From Burkholderiaceae bacterium (GTDB lineage Bacteria > Pseudomonadota > Gammaproteobacteria > Burkholderiales > Burkholderiaceae_C), in the NCBI GenBank assembly GCA_024235955.1, contig JACKLJ010000002.1, positions 62,001-126,000 of the forward strand: a stretch of DNA of 64,000 bases, given 5' to 3'. The position numbers and the translations under genes were made by a program. The notes beneath the pieces were generated by a model. The model was not told the origin of the DNA and did no database searches. It saw only the letters and a list, made by a program, of their open reading frames with translations. Shown one piece after another: positions 56,810-64,000 of this stretch. Each line of letters begins with the position of its first letter. Positions within the stretch are counted from its first letter, which is position 1.

Positions 56810-57064
56810 TCAGGCGGCGGCGGGAGCCGGAGCTTGCTTGGCCAGACGGTCCACCGTGGGCGACGTCTGCGCGCCCACGCTCTTCCAGTAGGCCAGGCGG
56901 TCATGCGCAATGCGCAGGCCCTCTTCACCCTCGACCGCGCCGGGGTTGTAGAAACCGATGCGCTCGATGAAGCGGCCATCACGGCGCACGCGCTTGTCGG
57001 CAACGACGATGTTGTAGAACGGACGGGCCTTGGCGCCGCCACGGGAAAGACGAATCACGACCAT
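56810..57064 (-). CDS. rpsP: 30S ribosomal protein bS16
   Basis: 84 aa. Begins MVVIRLSRGGAKARPFYNIVVADKRVRRDGRFIERIGFYNP, the S16 signature, and ends in an Ala/Pro tail. Essential 30S assembly protein. First gene of rpsP-rimM. Confidence 0.98.
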   Translation of the reverse strand: MVVIRLSRGGAKARPFYNIVVADKRVRRDGRFIERIGFYNPGAVEGEEGLRIAHDRLAYWKSVGAQTSPTVDRLAKQAPAPAAA

Positions 57065-57370
57065 TTTTTGGATCCTGTGGGTGGTAAGACCACTGCCCTC
57101 CTCCGCGCCCTGGCTTCAAGCCCTGGGCTGCAAGCGAAACGGCAGCGGGTTCCTCCGGTGCTGAGACACGCGACATGGCCACCCGGCCAGCGACACACCG
57201 AAAAGCCTTTGATTATAACCGGTTGCGCGGCGCCGGCGCCAGCCTCCCGACAGCCCCGCATACCGGGCGCCGCCTGCCCGGCGCCGGCATTGGGCACAAT
57301 CGGGCCTTTCGACGTCTTTGCCGGCCCGCCCCGCGGTCCTGCCCGGCGCCCTTTCCATCACCCACCCGCC
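57065..57370. other. Intergenic region between divergent rpsP and the GNAT gene
   Basis: Holds a minus-strand TATAAT at 57212-57217 that implies an rpsP leader near 140 nt, with GGAGGA and GGAGGG runs inside it. No gene or clear structured riboswitch is recognised. Confidence 0.55.
57212..57217 (-). promoter_or_regulatory. -10 box of rpsP-rimM
   Basis: Perfect TATAAT on the minus strand, about 140 nt ahead of rpsP; the -35 region is GC rich and not recognisable. Confidence 0.5.
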
Positions 57371-57898
57371 ATGCCGCTGATCCGCCCCAGCACCGAGGCC
57401 GACGTGCCCGCCATCGCCGCCATCTACGCCCACCACGTGCTGCACGGCACCGGCACCTTCGAGATCGACCCGCCCAGCGCCGCCGACATGGCTCAGCGCC
57501 GCGCCGAGGTGCTGGGCCGCGGCCTGCCCTGGCTAGTGGCCGTGGAAGGCAGCACCGTGCTCGGCTACGCGTACTGCAACTGGTTCAAGCCGCGGCCGGC
57601 CTACCGCTTCTCGGCCGAGGACTCGATCTACCTGGCGCCCGAGGCCCAGGGCCGCGGCCTGGGCCGCGTGCTGCTGGCCGAGCTGTGCGCCGCCGCCCAG
57701 CGGGCCGGCGTGCGCAAGCTGATCGCCGTGATCGGCGACTCGGGCAACACCGGCTCCGTCGGCCTGCACCGTGCCACTGGCTTCGACCACGTGGGCACCA
57801 TTGGCGCCTGCGGCTTCAAGTTCAACCGCTGGCTGGACATCGTGCTGATGGAAAAAGCCCTCGGCGCCGGCGCCTCCACCCTGCCCGCGAACCCATGA
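57371..57898 (+). CDS. GNAT N-acetyltransferase, phosphinothricin-acetyltransferase-like
   Basis: 175 aa. Acetyl-CoA binding motif EDSIYLAPEAQGRGLGRVLLAELCAAA and IAVIGDSGNTGSVGLHRATGFDHVGTI match the PAT/YncA group that acetylates phosphinothricin, methionine derivatives or similar amines. The true substrate is unknown. Its stop overlaps the next ATG (ATGA). Confidence 0.88.
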   Translation: MPLIRPSTEADVPAIAAIYAHHVLHGTGTFEIDPPSAADMAQRRAEVLGRGLPWLVAVEGSTVLGYAYCNWFKPRPAYRFSAEDSIYLAPEAQGRGLGRVLLAELCAAAQRAGVRKLIAVIGDSGNTGSVGLHRATGFDHVGTIGACGFKFNRWLDIVLMEKALGAGASTLPANP

Positions 57899-58341
57899 AA
57901 AACAAGACCCTCACCGTCTGGCTCACCTTCTTCGGCGGCCCGCTGGGCCTGCACCGCTTCTACCTGAAGGGCTTCGGCGACCTGCTTGGCTGGTTGCTGC
58001 CCATTCCCACCGCGTTCGGCCTGTACGGCGTCCAGCGCATCCTCGACTACGGCATCGACGACCAATGGAGCTGGGTGCTGATCCCGCTGCTGGGCTTCAC
58101 CATCGCTGCCTGCGCACTCACGGCCATCGTCTACGGGCTGATGACGCCCGAAAAGTGGAACGCGCGCTACAACCCCCAGGCGCCCGCCGACGCCGCCCCC
58201 GGCCAGACCAACTGGTTCACGGTGATCGGCATCGCCGTGTCGCTGATGGTCGGCACCGCCATCCTGATGGCCAGCCTGGCGTTCAGCTTCCAGCACTACT
58301 TCGAATACCAGGTGGAAGAGGCGCGGAAGATTTCCCAGTAG
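57895..58341 (+). CDS. TM2-domain membrane protein
   Basis: 148 aa. TM2 pattern VWLTFFGGPLGLHRFYLKGFGDLLGWL near the N-terminus, four predicted membrane segments (about 6-24, 35-50, 60-80, 105-130). Function unknown. Coupled to the acetyltransferase by a 4-nt overlap. Confidence 0.78.
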   Translation: MKNKTLTVWLTFFGGPLGLHRFYLKGFGDLLGWLLPIPTAFGLYGVQRILDYGIDDQWSWVLIPLLGFTIAACALTAIVYGLMTPEKWNARYNPQAPADAAPGQTNWFTVIGIAVSLMVGTAILMASLAFSFQHYFEYQVEEARKISQ

Positions 58342-58444
58342 CCGGCCAGGTGGCACTGCGCAGTGCGCGCGCAGACCCGGTTTGAGATGTGGCCGTTGGG
58401 CATCAGGCCGACGGTGCAGAACCAGTTCAGCGGCGCGTTTTTTA

Positions 58445-58505
58445 GCCGAATCGGCCTCCAGCCCGCTGCTGGCGGGCGCAGCCAGCTATCAAATCAGGAT
58501 CGATC
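58445..58505 (+). repeat. Repeat A, copy 17
   Basis: CGAATCGGCCTCCAGCCCGC half, hairpin GCCCGC/GCGGGC, GCGCAGCCAGCTATCAAAT core, near-consensus. Touches the stop of the phosphate transporter gene. Confidence 0.9.
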
Positions 58506-59514
58506 AGAACAGCACGCGGCTGACCCAGTAGGCCAGCGCCGCCACCAGCGCGCTGGCCGGAATGGTCAGCGCCCAGGCCCAGATGATGTTGCCCGCCACG
58601 CCCCAGCGCACGGCCGCGGCGCGCTGGGTGGAACCGACGCCGACGATGGCGCCCGTGATGGTGTGGGTGGTGGATACCGGGATGCCCAGCGCCGTGGCCA
58701 GGAACAGCGTCAGGGCACCACCGGTCTCGGCGCAGAAACCGCCCACCGGCTTGAGCTTGGTGATCTTCTGGCCCATGGTCTTGACGATGCGCCAGCCGCC
58801 GAACATGGTGCCCAGGCCGATGGCCATGTAGCAGATCACGATGGTCCACAGGGGCGGCGCGGCGTCGCTGGCGGCGGCGTGGCCGGTGGCGATCAGCAGC
58901 ATCCAGATGATGCCGATGGTCTTCTGCGCGTCGTTGCCGCCGTGGCCCAGGCTGTAGGCGCCGGCCGAAAGCAGCTGCAGGCGGCGGAACCACTTGTCCA
59001 CCTTGCGCGGGCCGGTGCGGCGGAACACCCAGGCCACCAGCACCATCATCAGCGAGCCCAGCAGAAAGCCCAGCAGCGGCGAGACGAAGATGAACAGCAC
59101 CGTCTTCAGGATGCCGCCGGCGATCAGCACGCTCCAGCCGGCCTTGGCCAGCGCCGCGCCCACGATGCCGCCGATCAGCGCGTGCGACGAGCTGCTGGGA
59201 ATGCCGTAGTACCAGGTGACCACGTTCCAGGTGATGGCCCCGGCCAGCGCGCCGAACACCACGTTCACGTCCACCACGCCGGGCTGCACGATGCCCTTGC
59301 CCACCGTGGCTGCCACCGAGAGGTGGAACACGAAGTACGCCACCACGTTGAAGAAGGCCGCGAAGACCACCGCCTGCGTCGGCTTGAGCACGCCGGTGGA
59401 CACCACGGTGGCGATGGAGTTGGCCGCATCGTGAAAGCCGTTCATGAAGTCGAACAGCACGGCCAGCGCTACCAGCATCACGACGACCCAGAGGGCTGCT
59501 TGCGCGATTTCCAT
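58504..59514 (-). CDS. pit: PiT-family inorganic phosphate transporter
   Basis: 336 aa, about ten membrane segments. Family signatures FDFMNGFHDAANSIATVVSTG near the N-terminus and SLGHGGNDAQKTIGIIWMLL in the second half. Low-affinity, proton-coupled uptake of metal phosphate. Follows the DUF47 gene, its usual partner. Confidence 0.95.
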   Translation of the reverse strand: MEIAQAALWVVVMLVALAVLFDFMNGFHDAANSIATVVSTGVLKPTQAVVFAAFFNVVAYFVFHLSVAATVGKGIVQPGVVDVNVVFGALAGAITWNVVTWYYGIPSSSSHALIGGIVGAALAKAGWSVLIAGGILKTVLFIFVSPLLGFLLGSLMMVLVAWVFRRTGPRKVDKWFRRLQLLSAGAYSLGHGGNDAQKTIGIIWMLLIATGHAAASDAAPPLWTIVICYMAIGLGTMFGGWRIVKTMGQKITKLKPVGGFCAETGGALTLFLATALGIPVSTTHTITGAIVGVGSTQRAAAVRWGVAGNIIWAWALTIPASALVAALAYWVSRVLF

Positions 59515-59588
59515 GAGGGTGCGGTGGGTCTAGAAGAAGCGCGGAGCGGCGGCGCGCCCGGCGTGCGATGAAAGACGGTGCGGCCGGC

Positions 59589-60236
59589 TCATGAGTTCTC
59601 GAGCACGATGCCTTCGATCTGGTTGGCCACGTCCTCGCACTTGTCGGTGATGGTTTCCAGCAGCTCGTAGATGGCCTTGAGCTTGATCAGCTCGCGCACG
59701 TCGGATTCCTGGCGGAACAGCTTGCTCATGGCTGCGCGCATCACGCGGTCGGCGTCGGATTCGAGCTTGTCGATCTCCTCGCAGGTCTTGAGCGCGGCCT
59801 CGGCGCCGCTCGGTTGGGCGATGCCGCCCAGCAGACTCACCGCGTGCGCCACGCGCTCACAGCAGCGCATGGACAGATCGGCCAGCTGCGTGATCTCCGG
59901 CGTCATGCGGCGCACGTCGTACAGGTGCATGGTCTCGGCCGCGTCCTGCAGCAGATCCGCCACGTCGTCCATCAGGTTGATGAGCTGGTGGATCTGCTCG
60001 CGGTCGATCGGGGTGATGAAGGTGGTGTGGATGAGGCGGTTGACCTCGTGCGTCACGCGGTCGGCGGCGCGCTCGGCGGCGTCCACCTCGCCAGCGTGCT
60101 GCTCGCGCAAGGTCGTGTCGCCGTAGTGCTCGATCATGCGACCGAAGGCGCGCGCGGCGGCCACGATCTGCTGCCCATGCTGGTTGAAGAGCTCAAAAAA
60201 ATTGCCCTCCTTGGGCAACAGCTTGGCAAACAGCAT
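59589..60236 (-). CDS. DUF47/PhoU-like regulator of phosphate transport
   Basis: 215 aa, all-helical PhoU-like fold of the TIGR00153/DUF47 family: LPKEGNFFELFNQHGQQIVAAARAF, EHEVNR-like THEVNRLIHTTFITPIDREQIHQLINLMDDVADLLQDAAE, with acidic metal-binding residues. Cotranscribed upstream of pit (74-bp gap) and thought to modulate it. Confidence 0.92.
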   Translation of the reverse strand: MLFAKLLPKEGNFFELFNQHGQQIVAAARAFGRMIEHYGDTTLREQHAGEVDAAERAADRVTHEVNRLIHTTFITPIDREQIHQLINLMDDVADLLQDAAETMHLYDVRRMTPEITQLADLSMRCCERVAHAVSLLGGIAQPSGAEAALKTCEEIDKLESDADRVMRAAMSKLFRQESDVRELIKLKAIYELLETITDKCEDVANQIEGIVLENS

Positions 60237-60352
60237 CGGGGCGCTCCGGGAATGATGACAAACGCATGAACCGCCGGTGACGGTTCGATGACTGGCGCAA
60301 GTTTACCGCCTCGCCCCACCCCGCCTTCCGACGGCTGTGGGACCAGACCAAC

Positions 60353-60712
60353 TCAGTTGCCGCGGAACACGAAGTACACCGCGCCCATCATGCACAGCCC
60401 GGCCCACAGGAAGTCCAGCCGCGGCGGCTGCTTCATGTAGAACACGGCGAAGGGCACGAACACCGACAGCGTGATCACCTCCTGCATGATCTTCAGCTGC
60501 CCCAGGCTGAGCTGCTGCGCGCCGATGCGGTTGGCCGGCACCTGGAACAGGTATTCGAACAGCGCGATGCCCCAGCTCACCAGCGCCGCCACGTACCAGG
60601 GCGAGGAACCGAGGTTCTTCAGGTGCCCGTACCAGGCGAAGGTCATGAACACGTTGCTGCACACCAGCAGCAAGGCGGTCTGGAGCGGAATCGGGAGCGA
60701 AGTGAGGTTCAT
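60353..60712 (-). CDS. DUF486 family membrane protein
   Basis: 119 aa, four membrane helices resembling half of a drug/metabolite transporter: PLQTALLLVCSNVFMTFAWYGHL, PANRIGAQQLSLGQLKIMQEVITLSVF and FLWAGLCMMGAVYFVF. DUF486 function unknown. GGGAAGACC precedes ATG 60712. Alone between pit/DUF47 and folK. Confidence 0.88.
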   Translation of the reverse strand: MNLTSLPIPLQTALLLVCSNVFMTFAWYGHLKNLGSSPWYVAALVSWGIALFEYLFQVPANRIGAQQLSLGQLKIMQEVITLSVFVPFAVFYMKQPPRLDFLWAGLCMMGAVYFVFRGN

Positions 60713-60725
60713 GGTCTTCCCTGGA

Positions 60726-60790
60726 TGACTACAATTTTCATAGCTTCCTGCGCCTGTCAATATTGGGCTGGAGGCCAAAAACATTCATGA
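60726..60790 (-). repeat. Repeat A, copy 18
   Basis: CTACAATTTTCATAGCTTCC then GCGCCTGTC, ATTGGGCTGGAGGCC half, ATTCATGA edge that includes the folK stop. Confidence 0.88.
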
Positions 60791-61285
60791 AACCCGATCC
60801 AGCCGCCGCACCGGCTGACCGGCCACGGCGGCCAGCGCCGCGGGCGGCACGAGCTGAGGCGCGATCTCGGCCAGCGGCACCAGCACGAAGGCGCGCTCCA
60901 TCATGCGCGGGTGCGGCAGCGTGAGCGCCGGGCTTTGCACGGTGGCGCTGCCGTAGCGCAGCAGATCCAGATCGAGCGTACGCGGCGCGTGCCGAAACGG
61001 CCGCTCGCGGCCCGCCGCCGCTTCGATGCGCTGCAGCTCCGCCAGCAGCGCCGGCGCCGTCAGCCGCGTGGCCAGCGCCACCACTGCGTTGACGAAATCC
61101 GGCCCCTCGGCCTGGTGCGGCGCGCTGCCGTACAGGCTGGACGCGGCCAGCAGCCGGCTGTGCGGCAGCGCCGCCAGCGCGCCGATGGCCTGCCGCACGC
61201 CCTGCGCGGCGTCGCCCAGGTTGGCGCCCAGGCCCACGTAGGCCGTGACTTCTGGGCGTTCGGGGGCGGTGGCCGGGGACTGCAT
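60785..61285 (-). CDS. folK: 2-amino-4-hydroxy-6-hydroxymethyldihydropteridine pyrophosphokinase
   Basis: 166 aa HPPK in folate synthesis, transferring pyrophosphate from ATP. Motifs AYVGLGANLGDAAQ, PDFVNAVVAL, HAPRTLDLDLLRYG and LPHPRMMERAFVLVPLAEIAP. Downstream of pcnB, the common order. Confidence 0.95.
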   Translation of the reverse strand: MQSPATAPERPEVTAYVGLGANLGDAAQGVRQAIGALAALPHSRLLAASSLYGSAPHQAEGPDFVNAVVALATRLTAPALLAELQRIEAAAGRERPFRHAPRTLDLDLLRYGSATVQSPALTLPHPRMMERAFVLVPLAEIAPQLVPPAALAAVAGQPVRRLDRVS

Positions 61286-61324
61286 GGGATGGCCGCGTCG
61301 AAGAGGGCTGGATGGAGGCTCGGC

Positions 61325-62896
61325 TCAACCCTCGCCGCCGCCCTCCGCTCCCGTGGCGCCGGCGCCACTGCCCGGCTTGCGGCGCCGGCGGCGGCGCTTG
61401 CGGGCCGGCGGGGCTTCGGCACCCTCGGCAGCGTCTGCGCCCGCCTCGCTCGTGGCGGCCTGCGCGGGCGGCTTGCCGGTGGGCGCGGGTGCGTCCGCCG
61501 GGCGGGGCGCGCGGCGCACGCGCGGCTGGGTTTTCTTCTCCTGCCGCACCTGTTCCACCAGGTCTTCGCGCGCGGCCTGGCTGGCCAGGCTGAACTCCTG
61601 CCACCAGTCGGCCAGCGCCTCGGGCGCCTCGCCCACGTCGGCGCGCAGGCGCAGGAAGTCGAAGCCGGCCCGGAAGCGCGGCTGCTCGACCAGGCCGAAC
61701 GGGCTGGAGCCGGCGCGCTTCTCGAAGCGCGGCTGCATCATCCAGATCTCGCGCATGTCGGCGCCCAGCTTGCCGCGACCGGAGACATCGCCGATGCGGG
61801 CGTCGAACACCTCGTCGATGGCCGCCTGCAGCGCCGGGAACGGGTGCTCGCCGGCCTGCTGGCGGCGCGCCCAACCGTCGCGCACGTCCTGCCACAGCAC
61901 GGCCGCCAGCAGGAACGAGGGCGCCACCGGCTTGCCCTCGCCCACGCGGCGGTCGGTGTCCTGCAGCGCCGAGCGCACGAACGGGTCCTGCGCGCGCTCC
62001 ACCGCCAGGTCGAGCAGCGGGTACACGCCCCTGGCCAGGCCCAGGCCCTTGAGCTGCTCCACGCTGGAGAGCGCGTGCCCGGTCTGCAGCAGCTTCAGCA
62101 TCTCGTCGAACATGCGGCTCTGCGGCACGTCGGCCAGCAGCCCGCGCAGCTCGACCAGCGGCTTGCCGGTCTTGGGTTCCAGCCTGAAGCCCAGCGGCGC
62201 CAGCTTGGCCGCGAAGCGCACCGCCCGCAGGATGCGCACCGGGTCCTCGCGGTAGCGGGCGGGGGCGTCGCCAATCATGCGCAGGCGCTTTTTCTGCGCG
62301 TCGCCGATGCCGCCGTGGTAATCGACCACCACCTGCGTCTGCGGGTCGTAGTACATGGCGTTGATGGTGAAGTCGCGCCGCGCGGCGTCCTCGTTCTGCG
62401 GGCCCCAGACGTTGTCGCGCAGCACGCGGCCGCTGGCGTCCACGGCGTGCGTCATGCCGGCCAGCTGGGCCTTGCTGGTGCGCTCGTTGCCGCTCACCTG
62501 CTCGGCGGCGGCGCTGTCGAGGTAGGCGCGGAAGGTGGAGACCTCGATCACCTCGTGCTCGCGCCCGCGCCCGTGCACCACGTGCACGATGCGGAAGCGC
62601 CGGCCGATGATGAAGGCGCGCCGGAACAGCCCCTTCACCTGCTCCGGCGTGGCGTTGGTGGCGACGTCGAAATCCTTGGGCTTGAGGCCCAGCAGCAGGT
62701 CGCGCACCGCGCCGCCGACGATGTAGGCCTCATACCCCGCCTGCTTGAGCGTGGCCACCACGTTGATGGCGCGCGGATCGACCAGCGCCAGGTCGATGCG
62801 GTGCACCTCGGGCCCCACTTCCACGCGCTTGCCGAAGCGCTGCTTGCCCGAAGTGCCGGGCTTGCCCAGCAGCTTGCCGATGAATTGCTTGATCAT
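61325..62896 (-). CDS. pcnB: Poly(A) polymerase I
   Basis: 523 aa. Adds poly(A) tails that mark RNA for decay. Class II nucleotidyltransferase head YIVGGAVRDLLLGLKPKDFDVATNATPEQV, RRDFTINAMYYDP, and the polymerase arm; the basic C-terminus (ARKRRRRRRK) is typical. A tRNA nucleotidyltransferase is less likely from the length and tail. ATG overlaps the preceding stop (ATGA). Confidence 0.94.
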   Translation of the reverse strand: MIKQFIGKLLGKPGTSGKQRFGKRVEVGPEVHRIDLALVDPRAINVVATLKQAGYEAYIVGGAVRDLLLGLKPKDFDVATNATPEQVKGLFRRAFIIGRRFRIVHVVHGRGREHEVIEVSTFRAYLDSAAAEQVSGNERTSKAQLAGMTHAVDASGRVLRDNVWGPQNEDAARRDFTINAMYYDPQTQVVVDYHGGIGDAQKKRLRMIGDAPARYREDPVRILRAVRFAAKLAPLGFRLEPKTGKPLVELRGLLADVPQSRMFDEMLKLLQTGHALSSVEQLKGLGLARGVYPLLDLAVERAQDPFVRSALQDTDRRVGEGKPVAPSFLLAAVLWQDVRDGWARRQQAGEHPFPALQAAIDEVFDARIGDVSGRGKLGADMREIWMMQPRFEKRAGSSPFGLVEQPRFRAGFDFLRLRADVGEAPEALADWWQEFSLASQAAREDLVEQVRQEKKTQPRVRRAPRPADAPAPTGKPPAQAATSEAGADAAEGAEAPPARKRRRRRRKPGSGAGATGAEGGGEG

Positions 62897-63570
62897 GGGG
62901 TGGGATTAGAAAACAGTTCCAGGATGGGCCAGCCGCGCTGCACGGCGATGCGGCGCAGCGCCGGCCCCGGGTTGGTGGCCACGGGCCGCTGCACCTTGTC
63001 CAGCAGCGGCAGGTCGTTGGGGGAATCGGAATAGAAGGCCATGTCGGCGTTGGCCCAGCCCAGGCCACGCCCGGCCAGCCATTCGCCCACGCGCACCACC
63101 TTGCCTTCGCGGAACGAGGGCGTGCCCTCGATCTCGCCGGTGATCCAGCCGCCGGCGTCGCGCGCCAGCCGCACGGCGATCAGCTCCGGCACGCCCAGCG
63201 CCTCGGCGATCGGGCGGGTGACGAACTCGTTGGTGGCGGTGACGATGGCCAGCTGGTCGCCCGCGGCGCGGTGCGATTCGATCAGCGCGCGCGCCTGCGG
63301 CCGGATGGCCGGGGCGATCACCTCGCGCATGAAGCGCGCCTGCGCCTCGGCCGCCGCCTGCGGGCCGGCCGCGCGGGTGGCGGCGGTGGCAAAGCGCACG
63401 TAGTCGTGGATGTCCAGCGTGCCGGCCTGGTACTGGGCGTAGAAGGCGTCGTTGCGGCGCTGGAAGTCGCCGGCGTCGGTCCAGCCGATGCGGGTGGTGA
63501 ACTCCCCCCAGGCGTGGTCGGAATCCAGCGGAAGCAGTGTGTGGTCGAGATCGAACAGTGCGATTTTCAT
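62893..63570 (-). CDS. HAD-IB phosphatase, SerB-like
   Basis: 225 aa. HAD hydrolase with nucleophile motif ALFDLDHTLLPLDSD, motif II AIVTATNEF, motif III Lys in SFREGKVVRV and motif IV YSDSPNDLPLL. Relatives act on phosphoserine-like or histidinol/phospholipid head groups; the substrate is unknown. ATG 63570 lies at the edge of repeat A copy 19, which leaves no separate Shine-Dalgarno. Coupled to pcnB. Confidence 0.9.
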   Translation of the reverse strand: MKIALFDLDHTLLPLDSDHAWGEFTTRIGWTDAGDFQRRNDAFYAQYQAGTLDIHDYVRFATAATRAAGPQAAAEAQARFMREVIAPAIRPQARALIESHRAAGDQLAIVTATNEFVTRPIAEALGVPELIAVRLARDAGGWITGEIEGTPSFREGKVVRVGEWLAGRGLGWANADMAFYSDSPNDLPLLDKVQRPVATNPGPALRRIAVQRGWPILELFSNPTP

Positions 63571-63625
63571 GAACAAATCGGCCTGCATCCCTTGCAGGGC
63601 GGGCGCAGGCAGCTATGAATCCTGA
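63570..63625 (+). repeat. Repeat A, copy 19
   Basis: ACAAATCGGCCTGCATCCC half and GGCGGGCGCAGGCAGCTATGAAT core. On the minus strand it gives the hda stop codon (TAG at 63613-63615) and the whole 42-nt spacer to the next gene. Confidence 0.9.
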
Positions 63626-63999
63626 AGCATTTCCTTGAGCAGCGGGATGGTCACCGCGCGCTTGGTCTGCAGGGCGTAGGCGTCCAGCCGGTCGAGCAGC
63701 GCGATCAGGTTGCCCAGGTCGCGCGAGAAGCGTGCCAGGATGAAATCCATCACCTCGTCGGGCAGGAACAGGCCGCGTGCGTCGGCCGCGCGGCGCAGCA
63801 CGGCGCGGCGCTCGGCCTCGGTCGGCACCTGCAATTCGAACACATGGCCCCAGCCCAGGCGGGTGCGCAGGTCTTCGCGCAGCGGCAGGTCGGCCGGCGG
63901 CAGGCGGCCGGCGGCCAGCACGCCGCGCGGCGCGCCCTGCGGCGGCGAGACGGCGTTGACGAACCAGTTGAACGCGGTGTGCTGCTGCTCGGCGTTGAA
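63613..63999 (-). CDS. hda: DnaA-homologue regulator Hda, 5' end outside the window
   Basis: The frame stays open to the window edge (EQQHTAFNWFVNAVSPPQG), so the N-terminal third is missing. Visible part: AAA+ sensor and lid, GVLAAGRLPPADLPLREDLRTRLGWGHVF and FSRDLGNLIALLDRLDAYALQTKRAVTIPLLKEML, as in Hda. With the clamp it promotes hydrolysis of DnaA-ATP (RIDA) and limits initiation. Confidence 0.9.
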   Translation of the reverse strand, partial: FNAEQQHTAFNWFVNAVSPPQGAPRGVLAAGRLPPADLPLREDLRTRLGWGHVFELQVPTEAERRAVLRRAADARGLFLPDEVMDFILARFSRDLGNLIALLDRLDAYALQTKRAVTIPLLKEMLQDS

Positions 64000-64000
64000 C

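Overview
The window is about 64 kb of high-GC chromosomal DNA. Gene content and order (dapA-bamC, coaBC/dut, pyrG-kdsA-eno-ftsB, hda-HAD-pcnB-folK, parE/parC, tandem cyanophycin synthetases), the ETF/acyl-CoA dehydrogenase operon, a FadP-like operator and a dense set of intergenic repeats all point to a betaproteobacterium, most likely Comamonadaceae (Acidovorax/Ottowia/Alicycliphilus-like). It is essentially core chromosome. I saw no rRNA, tRNA, CRISPR array, integrase or intact insertion sequence.

Layout. 1-4.6 kb: 5'-truncated acyl-CoA dehydrogenase, tannase-like lipoprotein esterase, DUF3237 protein, HxlR-type regulator. 4.7-10.9 kb: FKBP isomerase, the heat-shock group grpE-dnaK-dnaJ behind a clear sigma-32 promoter, and the lipid A modifier eptA. 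11.0-12.5 kb: remnants of a large YD-repeat/LysM polymorphic toxin, with a broken toxin tip and an apparently intact immunity gene, cut into modules by repeats. 12.6-20.5 kb: a cyanophycin locus (DUF1854 protein and an ABC exporter-like protein on one strand; cphA' and cphA on the other). 20.8-29.8 kb: a minus-strand series with a YhgE/Pip membrane protein, nitronate monooxygenase-like enzyme, acyl-CoA dehydrogenase, etfA, etfB, enoyl-CoA hydratase and a histone-deacetylase-like amidohydrolase. 29.9-36.4 kb: MoxR, DUF58, transglutaminase-like protein, MltB and a DUF4124 protein. 36.5-42.2 kb: parC and parE flanking a lytic transglycosylase. 42.4-49.4 kb: methyltransferase, dapA, bamC, MBL-fold hydrolase, Ala-rich lipoprotein, ribosomal oxygenase roxA with an overlapping unknown gene, a SlyD-like isomerase and a glycine-zipper lipoprotein. 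49.5-57.1 kb: dut, coaBC, pyrG, kdsA, DUF1330, eno, ftsB, rimM, rpsP. 57.4-64 kb: GNAT, TM2 protein, pit with its DUF47 partner, a DUF486 protein, folK, pcnB, HAD phosphatase and the 3' part of hda.

The most striking non-coding signal is repeat family A. Nineteen copies of a 50-70 bp element (core GGGCGCAGGCAGCTAT) lie in both orientations in most of the larger gaps. Copies supply or touch start and stop codons of neighbours, and two appear to be absorbed into proteins: the signal-peptide region of mltB and an insertion in the ParC C-terminal domain. A second family (B, three copies) starts immediately after stop codons and folds into two hairpins whose stems show compensatory base changes. 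Several junctions look rearranged at these repeats, including the missing trmD-rplS after rpsP-rimM and the decayed toxin locus.

Functionally the window joins acyl-CoA oxidation with electron transfer, nitrogen storage as cyanophycin, envelope biogenesis (bamC, kdsA, eptA, mltB, dapA, ftsB), protein folding, chromosome decatenation and phosphate uptake.
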